Notes: generated by a model not told the origin, from the letters alone. A stretch of 64,000 nt of DNA from Prorocentrum cordatum (GCA_963575745.1 CAUYUJ010016072.1:496501-560500); one strand, 5' to 3'; numbered from the stretch's first letter, positions 30,772 through 41,105 are shown. Numbers and translations are program-made.

Positions 30772-31917
30772 TTCTTCCTCCTGTCTCCTGCCTCCTTGTC
30801 CCCCATGGGCCGCGCCGCAGTTTTCCGGATGGCACCGGCGGGCACCGGCAGGCCACCGCAGTATGGTCGTTAGCCTTCGAGGCCTTGCGGCGGCAGGCTC
30901 CTGCGGCTCAGCACAGACTGGTCTCTGGGTCTCTCTTCTGCCCCTTCTCGACTCTCCATGCTCTCCCAGCTCCCCTCCTCCCTCTTCTCCCTGCCCTTCC
31001 TCGAGCCGTCCTCCTCCTCCTCTTCTATTTCCCATGCCGAGGAACGTTTGTGACACACTTGGCAGCAGATACCCTCATGCCAGCAGGAGATGCACACGTG
31101 AGAGAACACGGCAATGCGAGCAATCACACGGCGGGCAAATGTAAGAACCGATCACACATGCACAAGCAAAATCAGTACAGCAAGGGAGGGGCGGGGCGTT
31201 GCGCGAATGGGCACGCCTGGCGGCCCGCCTCCTCCTCCTCCTCCTCCTCCTCTTCCTCCTCCTCCTCCTCCTCCTCCTCCTCCTCCTCCCTCGCGATCTG
31301 AGTCGCACTGTGCTCCAGCATCTCTGGAGTGAGGCCGAAGCGGGCCGCCGCTCGGGCGAGGCTCCACTTCTCTGTAGTGCAGCAGTCTCCCCTCGGCCCA
31401 CTCCACGACGTCATCGGCGACGACCCACCGACTCCCGCCGAATTGTGGAGGAGGAAGGCACCAGAGAGGCCGAGGACCTGGACGTCGAAAGGGGAGGATG
31501 GACGGGGCCTCCTGAGCGTCCACCTCCTACATTGGGGGACCACGAGGGGAAGAGGCCCCGAGAAGCTCTGGACAACTGCCGGCGCCGACCCTTGGTGGTC
31601 GGGCGATGAGGGCACACCTGCCCCAAACTCCTGAGGACTCCCCAGCCGTACCCTCCGCAGGAGGTGCAAGAGAGGACGGCACCACCACCGTAATTAGAGG
31701 GGGACGCCATCTGGCCCCTCAGCTCCAGTTTTTGAGAGCGACCGAGCAGCAGGTGAGGCGAGGACGCCGAGCTCCGCAGGGCACCCAGGCGCAGCGCAAG
31801 GACGGGCACCCCCCACAGCTCTCGGCGGGGGCAGCTGCTCCGGCCCGGGGGGTCCACGGGCGCAGAGGTTTCCCGCCCAGGAGTTCGTCCGCATCGCGGA
31901 TCTTCTTGTCCGCTATG
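30772..31917. other. Spacer with (CTC)n tract, no gene recognised
   Basis: 31226-31290 is (CTC)n. Frames of 100-165 codons on both strands are low complexity or lack domains. Confidence 0.45.
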
Positions 31918-32086
31918 TACACCTTAGGCGATGCTTAAGAAAGCTTGAGTTTTCGGCCAGGGTCTCGATTATTCTCAATGTTCCAATGTAAATCTCAAGA
32001 TTTTGATAGAACTGCTGGGTTTTTACTCAAGTTCTGAGCCTATGAATTTCTTAACCCATGATTTCTCAAGCATTTCGCAGGGTGTA
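31918..32086 (+). mobile_element. 169-bp TIR element, copy 3
   Basis: Same length, termini and orientation as copies 1 and 2. Its right end touches the 3' end of the minus-strand non-LTR element, so it inserted into or next to that element's tail. Confidence 0.85.
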
Positions 32087-32089
32087 TGT

Positions 32090-32700
32090 AGGCCTCCTGC
32101 GCGCAAGCCCACCCTGACCCAGCCTGGCGGGCGATCGGACCGAAGACCTTCGCTTATGTGGCACTTGGCGCCGAGCTTCGCGAGGCGGTCGACGTGATCC
32201 GACCCTAACTTGTACATCCGGGTTGTCCTGCCCTCGGCCACATCAGTCCACGCGGCATGTGCCATCGCCTTGACCGAGGGGGGCGGAAGGTCATCAAATT
32301 CATGCGATATTCGAGCCCACAAGTGGGCTCGACTGCAAGAACTACTCTGGGAAAAGGCCGGGTCTCTCAGGCAATTGAGGGTGGCCTTGCAATCAGTGTG
32401 AAAAAGGTGGAACCGAACGTTTGCACACAACCTCTTGCCGCCGACATATAGACAGCGTAGTCCTCGCCGTCTCGGGCCGATTGTAGGGTGGCAATATCAA
32501 GGGGGATTGCCCGATGGCAGCCAGCCACGAAGGTGCCAGCATCATCTACTTGGACCAGCCCCCACTTCGCCCTCGAAAGGAGGGGGCCGACAGGGTCGGC
32601 GGCCGATCCATCTGAGAAGATGTTGCCAACTAGCTGCACATCTTCGGGCCTTTCGATCCAGTGAATGCCAGCCTGCGTCTGGAACAAGGGGGCGGGAGCC
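32090..32700 (-). pseudogene. RNase H of the non-LTR element
   Basis: Two minus frames (32774-32367 and 32430-32023) give FSDGSAADPVGPLLSRAKWG, SARDGEDYAVYMSA, HTDCKATLNCL and YKLGSDHVDRLAKLGAKCH. These supply the four acidic positions of an RNase H fold (D, E, D, D) in order, with one frameshift near 32420. The domain would remove RNA from the cDNA hybrid. Confidence 0.65.
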
Positions 32701-32823
32701 ACAGACGAGAGGGAAGATCCCAGCGGCAAACTGATCGAGGTCTCGAACCCAACGTGCGGCGTTTGCTGCCCCATTCAGAAGCTTCGCGCTGCTTGCCGTC
32801 TGACGCTGAGTCGACCAAGCATC

Positions 32824-32877
32824 GCACTGAAAGCGTTTATGGAATAACATCACAGGAGCAGCCTTACACAGAGTGCA
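32824..32877 (-). pseudogene. CCHC finger after the RT
   Basis: CTLCKAAPVMLFHKRFQC has the spacing CX2CX8HX4C. Fingers of this kind, with a basic residue after His, stand between RT and RNase H in several non-LTR lineages. All four ligands are present. Confidence 0.65.
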
Positions 32878-33167
32878 CGAAGACAACGTGTACGACTTGT
32901 TGAACTGGCGCTCCTGGGCCCGGTGGCAGTGGGACACTACATTTCTGAGGGCCTCTTGCTGGTGGGCTCCCCAGCTGGTGGCGGTGGGCCCATTCATGAG
33001 GTCTCGAAGGGACTTCATGAGAATGGGGCGGGCCCAAATTTGCGAGGAGGCACGAGCCTTCAGCGCGCGGACGTCGGAGCAGGCAGCCACAGCCCAGAGC
33101 ACAAGGATACTTGCAGAGGGGCCAAGGCAAGCAAGTCCAGCTCTCGGCCGTCAGACAACCGGACGCA

Positions 33168-34060
33168 TCACGCATCGAGGGCCAGCCATCCGATCTCGCG
33201 CAGGGGACCGCAACCATTGCCAGGCACACCGGTGCTTTTCTCAAAGCCCGTCATAGACCCCACCAAGGGCTTGTTGGAGGTTGGCCAGGGTAGGCCGTCC
33301 TCTCCAAATCGCCTGAGTCTGACTTGCCTGTGATAGGCCGCCGGGGGGTCAAGCTGTTGGCCTGTGACGAACGTGTACAGCCGCAGCCCCACTGAAACTC
33401 CAATGGTATGAATCTGCCTATTGGTGAGCACCGTGACCGCCGCGCCCCACAGCGCACAAGCTTGTGAGCCAGCTCGTTGGATGTTGTGAACCCGTTCTCC
33501 AGCGCGTCGAAGCTGCTTGAGCCTCCAAATCCTCTTGGTACCTTCCTGAAGGCGGCTGGCAAGAGTCTTAGTTCTACGGGTCCTGGAACAAGTGTCATCC
33601 GAACCCCAACTCTTAGCAGACATCTTTTTCTTGAGCCCTCGGTGGGCCCACTGCTTGGCCAACTGAGAGGCCAGCTCTGTGGAGGAGGCTATGAAGTGCG
33701 ATGTCTCCCCTGACAGGACAAGTTCTAGTCGAGCGTAGACCTCGGCCACTCATTTCCAACCTCCCCGAGCTCCTTGGCAACCATCGAGGGGCTGCCAACG
33801 CGTTGCATGTGTACATAATCCATGACATCCCGGCCTCATACATGGGGGTGGCGCTCATGAACGGCGAGGAGGAGATGATGCAATCTAATGTTCGATAGGT
33901 TGGACGCCAGACTGCGTCCGGCCAGGATCGTGCCGCTCGCTCGAAACAAATTGTTGACCGCCGTCTGAACGTTGATGACGCGAGGCCCCGAATAGAGCTT
34001 GCACTCAGCAGATACGAGACGGAGCGGCATCTGGGTGGCCATCGTTTCTCGCATGACCAT
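33168..34060 (-). pseudogene. Reverse transcriptase, palm to thumb (non-LTR)
   Basis: The minus frame 34060-33836 reads FRASGTILAGRSLASNLSNI then RLHHLLLAVHERHP, which resembles the segment before the catalytic box of dinoflagellate non-LTR RTs. The box itself falls at about 33815-33835, where frames disagree (GMSWIMYT or DVMDYVHM), so the expected aspartate pair is not intact. A third frame (33749-33168) supplies SGETSHFIASSTELASQLAK and a long Arg/Lys/Leu-rich thumb (TRRTKTLASRLQEGTKRIWR). At least two frameshifts are needed. Confidence 0.65.
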
Positions 34061-35379
34061 CCTCGACCCTCCCTCCTCTCCCTACCCCCTCTCTCCCTCC
34101 GCGCTCTCCCAGCCTGCGCCCACCAACTTTTCCTCGCTCCTCCTGCCCTGAACCCGCCTCATCTCCTCCCCCTCCTCCCCCGTCATCCCCCTCCCAGGGC
34201 CCTCGCAGCCTGGCAACTCCCCAGAGGGAGCCGCGGACCTCACCATTTCTCAGATCTCCACGCGCGTGCGCGGCGCTGCCGGCGGCGCTGCTGGCTGGCA
34301 CTGCCGGCCCGCCAGCGCCGCGAGCCTTCCGCCCGGGCGGGAGCAGCTAGGGCCGAGTTCGCCGCTGGTAAAACGGAGCCGGCCTGCGTGGGCGCGCAGG
34401 AGGGACGGGGCCCACGGAGGAGGACGGGTCTTTGATTTTGTGTTTGCAGTTCTCGGCCCCAGAGGCCCTCCACGGGCCCCAGCACCGACGGAAACGGCTC
34501 GGGATGAAAAGCTGGTCCAGGGAAAAGCCTAAGGTTCTAGGACTCGTTGCCCTCAGGACCTCTTCCTCAAGCGGTGGCGAACGAACTTGCGAAGCAATCA
34601 GGGCCCTTTGTCCTCGAGGGCTCTTTTCCTTCGTGTTAGTTGCCCCTCAGATATAAGGTCCATGTTGGTTTCGGAAGGGGCCTCGATGTTCCCTGGGTCC
34701 TTCCATTCCTGGTTACATTTGGCCTTCTTCGTGACAGCATTGGGGCGTCATCATTCAGAGTGGTGTGACGCCCGCGCCTCCCTCACGCATCTCTCTCTCA
34801 GACCCATTTATGTTCAGTAGACTCATTTCTGATTCATTTTTAGACTCACTCTTCACTCTGGCTCAGTCATACTCGACCTTGCACATGCACTCATATACGC
34901 ATACACTCAGACTCACTCACACTCAGATTCACTGATGCTCAGGCCAACTCATATTCATACCCACTCATGCTCAGACTCGCTTACATCTGGGCTCACCCAG
35001 ACTCAGATGTATTCTCATCATCCTAAGTATTAGATGTTGTTTCTCATAGGCTTGGCATGGACGTGGTATGGCTGATGAGCCGAGCATCCGGAAGGACGCG
35101 TGGTCAGAAGGGTGCACGATTTGTAGATCTGCGTGGCAATACAAGGAACACCTTGCTGAGTGTTAGCGTGCCCGCAGAGGCTCGACTGTGAAGCAGAAAA
35201 CGCAGCGCATCACGACTGCGAAGCAGAACACAAGAGAGCGGGAAGGGGGGGACGAGGAGCGGGCGGAGTGGAGTTACACGCAAGACACATCGTACATTGA
35301 AGTCGCGCATTGCTGTCGTGGGCGCCCTCGTTTCCGGCGGCGTGCCCAGTTTATGGGAATGTCGTCCGCATCGAGTTTA
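34061..35379. other. No gene; degenerate ACTCA-type repeat at 34805-35015
   Basis: 34805-35015 is a chain of CTCACTCAGACTCA-like units. 34440-34560 shares phrases with 46.4-47.0 kb ('cggctcgggatgaaaagctggtc'). The rest is unassigned. Confidence 0.45.
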
Positions 35380-35700
35380 TGTAATTTCGTATTTCCTCAT
35401 TGACGCGTAGACCCATATCCGGTCCAATTGTTTGAAAGTTTTTGTCGTTTCCCCAGTCGTTTGGTCACCTCCGTCGTCGTGTTCCCGTCGCACGTGATAA
35501 GCCCTCCGAGGTAGATGGCTTCGTGGGCTGTTTTGATCGGCTCGCCAGTCGGCCTGGAAATCGTGTTGTCTGTTGAATTTTTCATGTGAATTGGTTTGTG
35601 CAAGTGTAAGTCCAGTCCAATTCCAGTCGGATTTGTTTGAGCATGCACGATTATTGTTCTTCCTAGTCTCCAACATGGCGGGTGGGTTATTCGAGAGGTG
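35380..35700 (-). pseudogene. Fragment of a second non-LTR reverse transcriptase
   Basis: The minus frame 35744-35397 reads GEPIKTAHEAIYLGGLITCD and then GNTTTEVTKRLGKR. The neighbouring frame continues FKQLDRIWVYASM. The 'YLGxxI...G....E...R' step is the hallmark of the region just after the catalytic palm in many LINE-type RTs. Only about 110 codons remain, with a frameshift near 35440. The wording differs from the 32-34 kb element, so this is another family. Confidence 0.65.
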
Positions 35701-35861
35701 TACGCCATTCCGCCGATCAATGAAAGGTGGACGGGCGAATGCATTTATTTAATCGCTTCGCTCATTCCGCCGGCCCATATTGCGCACCGCGGTGGCCTGG
35801 CCGAGAGGTCGTCGGCACTGTGGAGCTGCTGGGAGCGGCGGCCGCAAAACGTTTCCAGAGG

Positions 35862-36110
35862 TTTTCAAGAGGCTTCAAAACAGCTTCAGAGCGCCTCAGG
35901 ACAGCCCAAGAGAGCCCCAAGACGGCCCAAGGAGGGCCTCACAGAGTTTCAGAGCTTCCCAGGAGAGGCGCAAGGAGGCCACAGGAGGCTCCCAAGAGGG
36001 CCCCAAGAGTGCCCCAAGCAGGCCCAAGCCCCCCAAGACGGACCCAGAGAGCCCTGGGACGGCTCCAGAGGGCCCGAAAACGGCCGTGAAGATTCTGAAG
36101 AAGCCCCGAA
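35862..36110 (-). repeat. Phased CCAAG-type repeat (copy 4, reverse orientation)
   Basis: CCCCAAGACGGCCCAAGGAGG, CCCCAAGAGTGCCCCAAGCAGG and similar units run here. About 180 bp downstream the same motif restarts in the opposite orientation, so 35862-36885 is a head-to-head arrangement. Confidence 0.7.
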
Positions 36111-36292
36111 GAGGCTTTCAAAGATGCATCCAAGAGCTTTTTCCGAACTCTGATCAACAAGGCCCCGAAGGTTTTGGGTGCGAGGAGGAGGAGGCGAGAA
36201 TGAGGAGGAGGAAGGTGGATGAGCATGAGGAAGAGGAAGAGGCCTCTCGATGGCTCCTTGAAGCATTGTGGGGCCAAACTTGGTCGTGGAGA

Positions 36293-36885
36293 AGGTGCCT
36301 CCATGGGGCCTCTTGGGAGCCTCTTCGAAGCTTCTTGGGAGCCTCTGGGGGGCCTCTTGGGGCCTCTTGAGGGCCTTTGGGGGGCCTCCGTGGGCCTATT
36401 GAAGGCGTGTCGGCGGCCTCTTGGAGCCTCCTGGGGACCTCTCCGGGCCAAAAGCTCGAAATGTCCGTTCGGGTGCCTTGTCTGGGCTCGCTTTTAGAGC
36501 CGTCTTGGAGGCGTCTTGGACCATCCTGGAAATCTCTGGGACTGTCTTAGAGCCCTCTTGGGCTTATCTTGGTGGCTTGTTGGGCCGTCTTGGGGCGATC
36601 TTGCGGGCCTCTTGGCCACGTTTGGACGCTGTGAACCCCAGACGTCGTATATGCGAAACGTATACGTTGTCCCGAGGGAATGGGGCGATTTTTGCTTGTT
36701 GGAGCCCTCTTGGAGAGCCTCTTGAGGCTCTCTTGGGGCTTCTCGGCGGCCTCGAGGGCCGTATGAATGCCATCTTGGGCGTCTTGGACCGCTCGTTCGG
36801 TGACTCGGAGGGCTGTGGGGCTGTCTTGGAGGCCTCTTGGGGCCCTCTTGGCGCGCTCTGGGGGGCCTCAGAGACCACACCCAGG
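36293..36885 (+). repeat. Phased CTTGG-type repeat (copy 5)
   Basis: CTTGG recurs at about 10-12 bp through almost 600 bp. It is interrupted near 36620-36690 by an island with ACGTCGTATATGCGAAACG that also occurs at 23.37 kb. AAAGCTCGAAATGTCCGTTC at 36450 recurs, inverted, at 43215. Confidence 0.75.
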
Positions 36886-36889
36886 AGGA

Positions 36890-37053
36890 AAACCATCTCT
36901 GAGTAAAGGGTGGCTGGGCTGCGCCAGGGCGCCGGTCGGGGGGTACTTTTCGCCGGGGGACCCCCAGGAGCCGCCCCGCGCGCGCGAACCAGAAATATTG
37001 TTAACCAGTTACCGGGGATCTTAGCACGCCTCTGGCCCGTTGGGCCAGCGAAT
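36890..37053 (+). repeat. Left arm of a 160-bp inverted repeat
   Basis: From GGAAAACCATCTCTGAGTA to CTCTGGCCCGTTGGGCCAGCG it matches the reverse complement of 40674-40820, including GGGGTACTTTTCG, GCCGCCCCGCGCGCGCGAAC and ATCTTAGCACGCCTCTGGCC. Outside each arm lies a phased array, also inverted. Confidence 0.8.
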
Positions 37054-37650
37054 TACAAAGGCCTTACTGCTGGCTCCGCCAACCCTGAGAAGTGTAGTGT
37101 TTGGGCGCAAGAGGCGGAAGGGGGACGAGGGCTAAAAGAAATGTCAGCTTTAATTCGAGGGCAGCACATCCCGACTTTGCGCCTGGGTCGCGTTCCAGAG
37201 GTGTGGGGGACATTTGGGGCTTCTTGGGGGGCTCTACGCTGTAGGCACGCCTGGCCAGAGCGCGAGGCTCACGTATCAATGTCCTGCGTGGGGCTCCAGA
37301 CTGGTCGAGATGAGACGATCATGACCTCCCAACGTATTTACCTTGACCTGACCGCGCCCTTCTCCTCGTCGTCCTCCTTCAGTCGGGCATCGAGAGAATA
37401 CCCACCCACACAAGTCGAGCACCAGTTCGCTCGATATTGGCATCCACTGTGGGACGGTGCAGTCCCCAGCCGGTTTCGCTCATCAACGAGTTTGTTTGTC
37501 GGGTACGTCCGGTGATGAGTCGTTCGACGTAGATCGGTTCTTCTGCCGGGCTGCATTGGGAACGCGTCGCCGCGCGCACCCGTGAGGAGTTCCCAGCAGC
37601 GCTCGTGGAAGGGCATGGTGCTGAAATTCTCGGACCAATAGAGGAAAAAT
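37054..37650. other. No gene recognised
   Basis: A 201-codon plus frame (36910-37515) has no domain I know. 37056-37085 resembles 23310-23340. Confidence 0.35.
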
Positions 37651-37792
37651 AACTATGCACATACACCGATTCTGGCCAGGCCCATCCTGAGCCCAGGATC
37701 GGTGCATACGCCCTGCTACCTTGGCCAGGAAGGCATATGCACCGATCCTGGGTCAAGGATGGGCCTTGCCAGGATCGGTGCATGTGCATAGT
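37651..37792. mobile_element. 142-bp hairpin element
   Basis: The 60-bp arms 37651-37710 and 37733-37792 are near-perfect inverted complements (left AACTATGCACATACACCGAT, right ATCGGTGCATGTGCATAGTT). Each arm itself contains the ACCGAT-TCTGG...CCAGGATCGGT pair. A relative with ACCGAT...ATCGGTGTATG lies in the PP2C intron at 59117-59165. Confidence 0.8.
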
Positions 37793-38043
37793 TCTCTTCG
37801 CCCGAACCAAGGGCTCGAGGGGGGGGGGGAGGGCGGCGGGTCGCCATGGCCGCAGAGGAGGCGGCGGCCCCGCCGCCGGAAGCCGAGAGGCCGCCCCTCC
37901 GCGGCGGCGCCCTCGCGAGGGCCCCGTGCAGGCCCCTCGGCGGCTTGTGGGAGGCCCTCGGCGGGCCCTCGGAGGGCCTCCTCGGCGGCCTTCGGGAATC
38001 CTTTGGTCCGGCCTCGCTCGGTGGCGTCATCGCCACCGCCACG
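37793..38043. other. GC-rich spacer, no gene
   Basis: GGC/CCTCGG-rich sequence with frames open on both strands and no domain. Confidence 0.4.
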
Positions 38044-38250
38044 CTTGGCTCGGGCCGGGCGAAAGGGGGGGATTGGGAAAGGGGGGGTTACGAAATTTGC
38101 TGCATGTAGCTGGTTTCGGCCTCACCGAGGGGCCCAGTCCTCGATACATGGCCGCTCCCGGCGCCGGGAGGCGCCGGGAAAATCAGCTACGTGAGCTGAT
38201 TCTCAAACCCCCCCTTTGCTATCCCCCCCTTTCGCCCGACCCGAGCTTGG
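38044..38250. mobile_element. About 205-bp element with long inverted ends
   Basis: CTCGGGCCGGGCGAAAGGGG at the left pairs with CCCCTTTCGCCCGACCCGAG at the right, continuing inward through GGGGGATTGGGAAAGGGGGG. Inside are two more palindromes (CCCGGCGCCGGG near 38157 and TCAGCTACGTGAGCTGA near 38183). This looks like a foldback or MITE. Confidence 0.7.
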
Positions 38251-38368
38251 CGGCCACGTCTCGGGGAGCGACGACATCCGACGTTGTCTAGACGTTTTGG
38301 GGAGCCGTGTGCAGCTCGGTGTGGCAACGCGAACTGCTCGTGCGGAGCCTGTTTCGGCTCCCTTTCTC

Positions 38369-38480
38369 CGGAAGTTTCTTGTTCATGGCAAACTCTTCCT
38401 CGGGCAAGTGTTCCATTCCTCGGAAAGTTTTGCTCATGGGGAACTCTTCCTCGGGCAAGTCTTCCATTCCTCGGAAAGGC
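38369..38480 (+). repeat. 52-bp tandem duplication
   Basis: CGGAAGTTTCTTGTTCATGG to CCATTCCT (38369-38420) is repeated at 38421-38471 and begins again at 38472. The unit is one base off a multiple of three. Confidence 0.8.
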
Positions 38481-38639
38481 TGTCTCGGCGGTGTCAGGGC
38501 TCTGTGGGCCTTCCGGAGCACCCTCGTCGCCGCCTCGTGGCGGCGCCTTCGCGGGAGTGCGTGCGTAGTCGCCGAACCCGCCGATCGTCGAGGTTCGAGG
38601 TTGTTTGGACGTCAGCAGGGTTTTGTCGGGTTTCGTGGA

Positions 38640-39346
38640 GCGACCTCGTTCGTCGCCATGGTTAGTGTCGCCATCGACCACAACGCACCTCAGGTGGGGT
38701 ATGACTCTCGCTCATCACCGGCCGAGCTTCGCGAACGGCCTCGGGACCCTTCTTCTTTGAAGCTGGAGATCCGAGGCGACAACGACAATGTCGTGCATTG
38801 GCTCAACGGTACTTGGCAATGCACGAACAGTCGATTACTAGGTCCTCTTCGTCGGGCACGGGAACGTCTTTACTCATCCTTCTGTAATGGATTCAGACCG
38901 GTAGAGGAGGGAGGGGATTTTGCACGACACGTTTACCGGGAGTTCAACAAGGAGGCAGATGCCATGGCGACCCGGGCAATCCATGTACCAGAAGCTTTTG
39001 GAGAAAACGTACCGGTCCCCAGGGAGGTTTTCTTCGACCCGGATGTCAAAATGGTGGGATCTTTTGACGGAGGAAAGCGGTCTGAGGAGTGGGGGCGGGA
39101 TGGGTGGTGGAGTTCGTGACAGGCGCTGGCACACCCCACCGGTGGCGTGCACGATCGATACCCCTGGACCCGAAAGCGACCACAACAACTGCTGAGATGA
39201 CGGCTGCTGCAGATCTGTGTGATTTCCTTTTCCAATTTAGTATTGCGATTGCGAACCCAAGCATGTACGGCACCGTGCGCATTAGTGAAGCCGCGGAGAG
39301 GAAGTCGTCAAAGCGTCGGCGTATTTTCCTCGACAGGCCGAGGTAG
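38640..39346 (+). pseudogene. Tandem RNase H-like domains, decayed
   Basis: In the plus frame ending at 39119, LKLEIRGDNDNVVHWLNGTW and HVYREFNKEADAMATRAI give the last two acidic positions of an RNase H fold, with an N-terminal remnant SSPAELRERP. Immediately afterwards MVGSFDGGKRSEEWGRDG opens a second domain. Its continuation lies in another frame after about 39108 (VVEFVTGAGTPHRWRARSIP and TTTTAEMTAAADLCDFL), supplying D and E of a second RNase H. That copy is cut off near 39346. Two RNase H domains in a row are consistent with a retroelement polyprotein end as seen in dinoflagellates, but no RT is attached here. Confidence 0.55.
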
Positions 39347-39449
39347 CCCGCAGGAACACAGGTGGGGGCGAGCCGGATGCTGCTCAGAAGGCCCCGAAAG
39401 GACCAAAGGACCAGTTTCCTCCTCGTCCTTCTCCTCTTCCTCCTCTCGG

Positions 39450-39640
39450 GGGAGCGTAAGACCCGGGTTTGCCAGGACTCGGGTTCGCCATCGTTTTTTG
39501 ACGACCGCGCCTCGGATTTTGACGAGTGGGAGTTTCGTGGGATGTCTGCAGCGGGAGGCCTCGTCAAAATGCAGGCTCGGCCTCTGACGACCTCGTCAGG
39601 GATTTCCGGGTCCCCTGTACCCGGGTCTTACGCCCTCCTG
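39450..39640. repeat. Imperfect inverted repeat with about 79-bp arms
   Basis: GGAGCGTAAGACCCGGGTTT at 39451 faces AACCCGGGTCTTACGCCCTC-type sequence ending at 39638. Further in, TTTTTGACGACC...GATTTTGACGAG faces CTCGTCAAAATGC...GACGACCTCGTCAGGG. The style resembles the ACTCGGGT palindromes at 16.8 kb. Confidence 0.55.
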
Positions 39641-39649
39641 ATCCTCGTT

Positions 39650-40673
39650 CCAGTCCTGGCAGGGATTCGGCCTCGCCTCTCCGATCGGGCGGCCAGGTGG
39701 GTCGCCCCTCACGAATTTCCAGGCGAGAGAGAGCGCTTGGGCCCGCCCCTCCTCTGCCTCCAGAGAGGCCTCCGGGGACTTCGAGATTCCCTGCGGCGTC
39801 GGGAGACCTCCAGGGACCGAAACCTCCGGCGGGTCGGAAACATCGCTCCGATTGGGCGTTGCGTAATGGAGGGGTCATAAATGGGGGGGTGGCGAGGGTG
39901 GTCCGAAAAGGTACCCAAACGGTACCTGAACGAGCCCCCTGGGGCTCCGGAGGGGCCCGAAAGGGGCACGAAAGGGGACCGTTTCTGACCCCCCCCCATT
40001 TGTGACCCCCCCCACTAAGCCACGCCCAAGCCGACGGGGGGGGGGGGAAGGGGAAGGGGATCCAGTTTTTGGCGCTGTCAAGAAGATGACGCGGGGTTCA
40101 GGAAGGGGGCGAGAGCGGATCACGGGGGGCAGCAACTCGAAGAGGTCGAGCCGTCGAAGGTACTGTGCAGAACCAATCAAGCACAAGCATCAGTTCTCGG
40201 GGCCCCACGGACGCTGCTCCGCCCCTAGCGCGGGCGGAGGGAAGGGGGCCCAGCGCCCGCGGAGGAGCCGTCCGCGGGCGTTCGGAATGTTTACGTGTTT
40301 GCGTGATTCTCTGGCTGCACAGCCACGTGGCACGATTCGGCGACGCTGGGCTAGGACCAGGATAAATCGTTCCAAAACGCTCTCAGAACGTTCTGGAGCG
40401 CTTTGCAACTGCACAGGTGCCCGATGTACGATGTATCCTCCAGAACCGCAGGATCTCAGAGATCTCCGATTTGTCTGGGTCTGAGTTTGTTCTGGTCTTG
40501 GCTTCGTCGTAACAGTAGTGGCCGTTCGGCACGACCCTGTTGGAGAGGTTGAGGGTACCGGCACCGCCCAGGAAGAAAACTCTAATCTGAACGGAACTCT
40601 TCTCTTTCTGCCTCCGCGGCCGCTCATCCTCTCTGCCCTTCTTGGCCGACAGCGTCTTGCCCTCGCCGCGGCA
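39650..40673. other. No gene recognised
   Basis: G runs at 39875-40060 and a purine-rich region 40035-40110. Frames of up to 172 codons lack domains. 40128-40165 resembles 2331-2375. Confidence 0.4.
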
Positions 40674-40820
40674 GATTCGCTGGCCCAACGGGCCAGAGGC
40701 GTGCTAAGATCTCTGGCTACTGGTATACAATAGTTCTAGTTCGCGCGCGCGGGGCGGCCCCTGGGGGGTCCCGGACGAAAAGTACCCCGGTCGGTCCTAC
40801 TCAGAGATAGGTTTTCTTTC
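40674..40820 (-). repeat. Right arm of the 160-bp inverted repeat
   Basis: Inverted counterpart of 36890-37053; see there. The 3.6 kb between the arms holds the hairpin elements and the tandem RNase H relic. Confidence 0.8.
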
Positions 40821-40837
40821 TGGTCGCGGCTTTCAGG

Positions 40838-41105
40838 CCCCCCCGAGCGCTCCTAGAGGGCCCCAAGAGTCCCCATGACGGTCCAAGAGGGTTCCGAGTC
40901 GCCGAAAAATCGGTCCAAGACACCCCAGGTAGCCTCCAGACGGCTGCAGACGCTCCCAAGACGCCCAAAGAGGCCTCGAAGAAGCGTCTCAAGAAGGCTC
41001 CAGGAGGCACAAACCATCGATTGCCCTTCGGTTTTTCAAGGATTTTGGCGTTCTGGTCCGTTCGGCTTCCCGACGCTCAAAGACGGCCCAACAGGCCCCA
41101 AATAC
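40838..41105 (-). repeat. Phased CCAAG-type repeat (copy 6, reverse orientation)
   Basis: GGGCCCCAAGAGTCCCCATG, GACGCTCCCAAGACGCCCAA and similar units, interrupted by an ACCATCGATTGCCC island near 41014 that recurs in copy 7. Confidence 0.65.

Larger units (their letters stand above)
32088..34060 (-). mobile_element. 5'-truncated non-LTR retrotransposon
   Basis: Read on the minus strand from 34060 it contains the second half of a reverse transcriptase, a CCHC finger and an RNase H, then stops at the TIR element. No endonuclease lies upstream (34061 onward is unrelated). Loss of the 5' part is typical of target-primed reverse transcription. Several frameshifts and stops are present. Confidence 0.75.
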
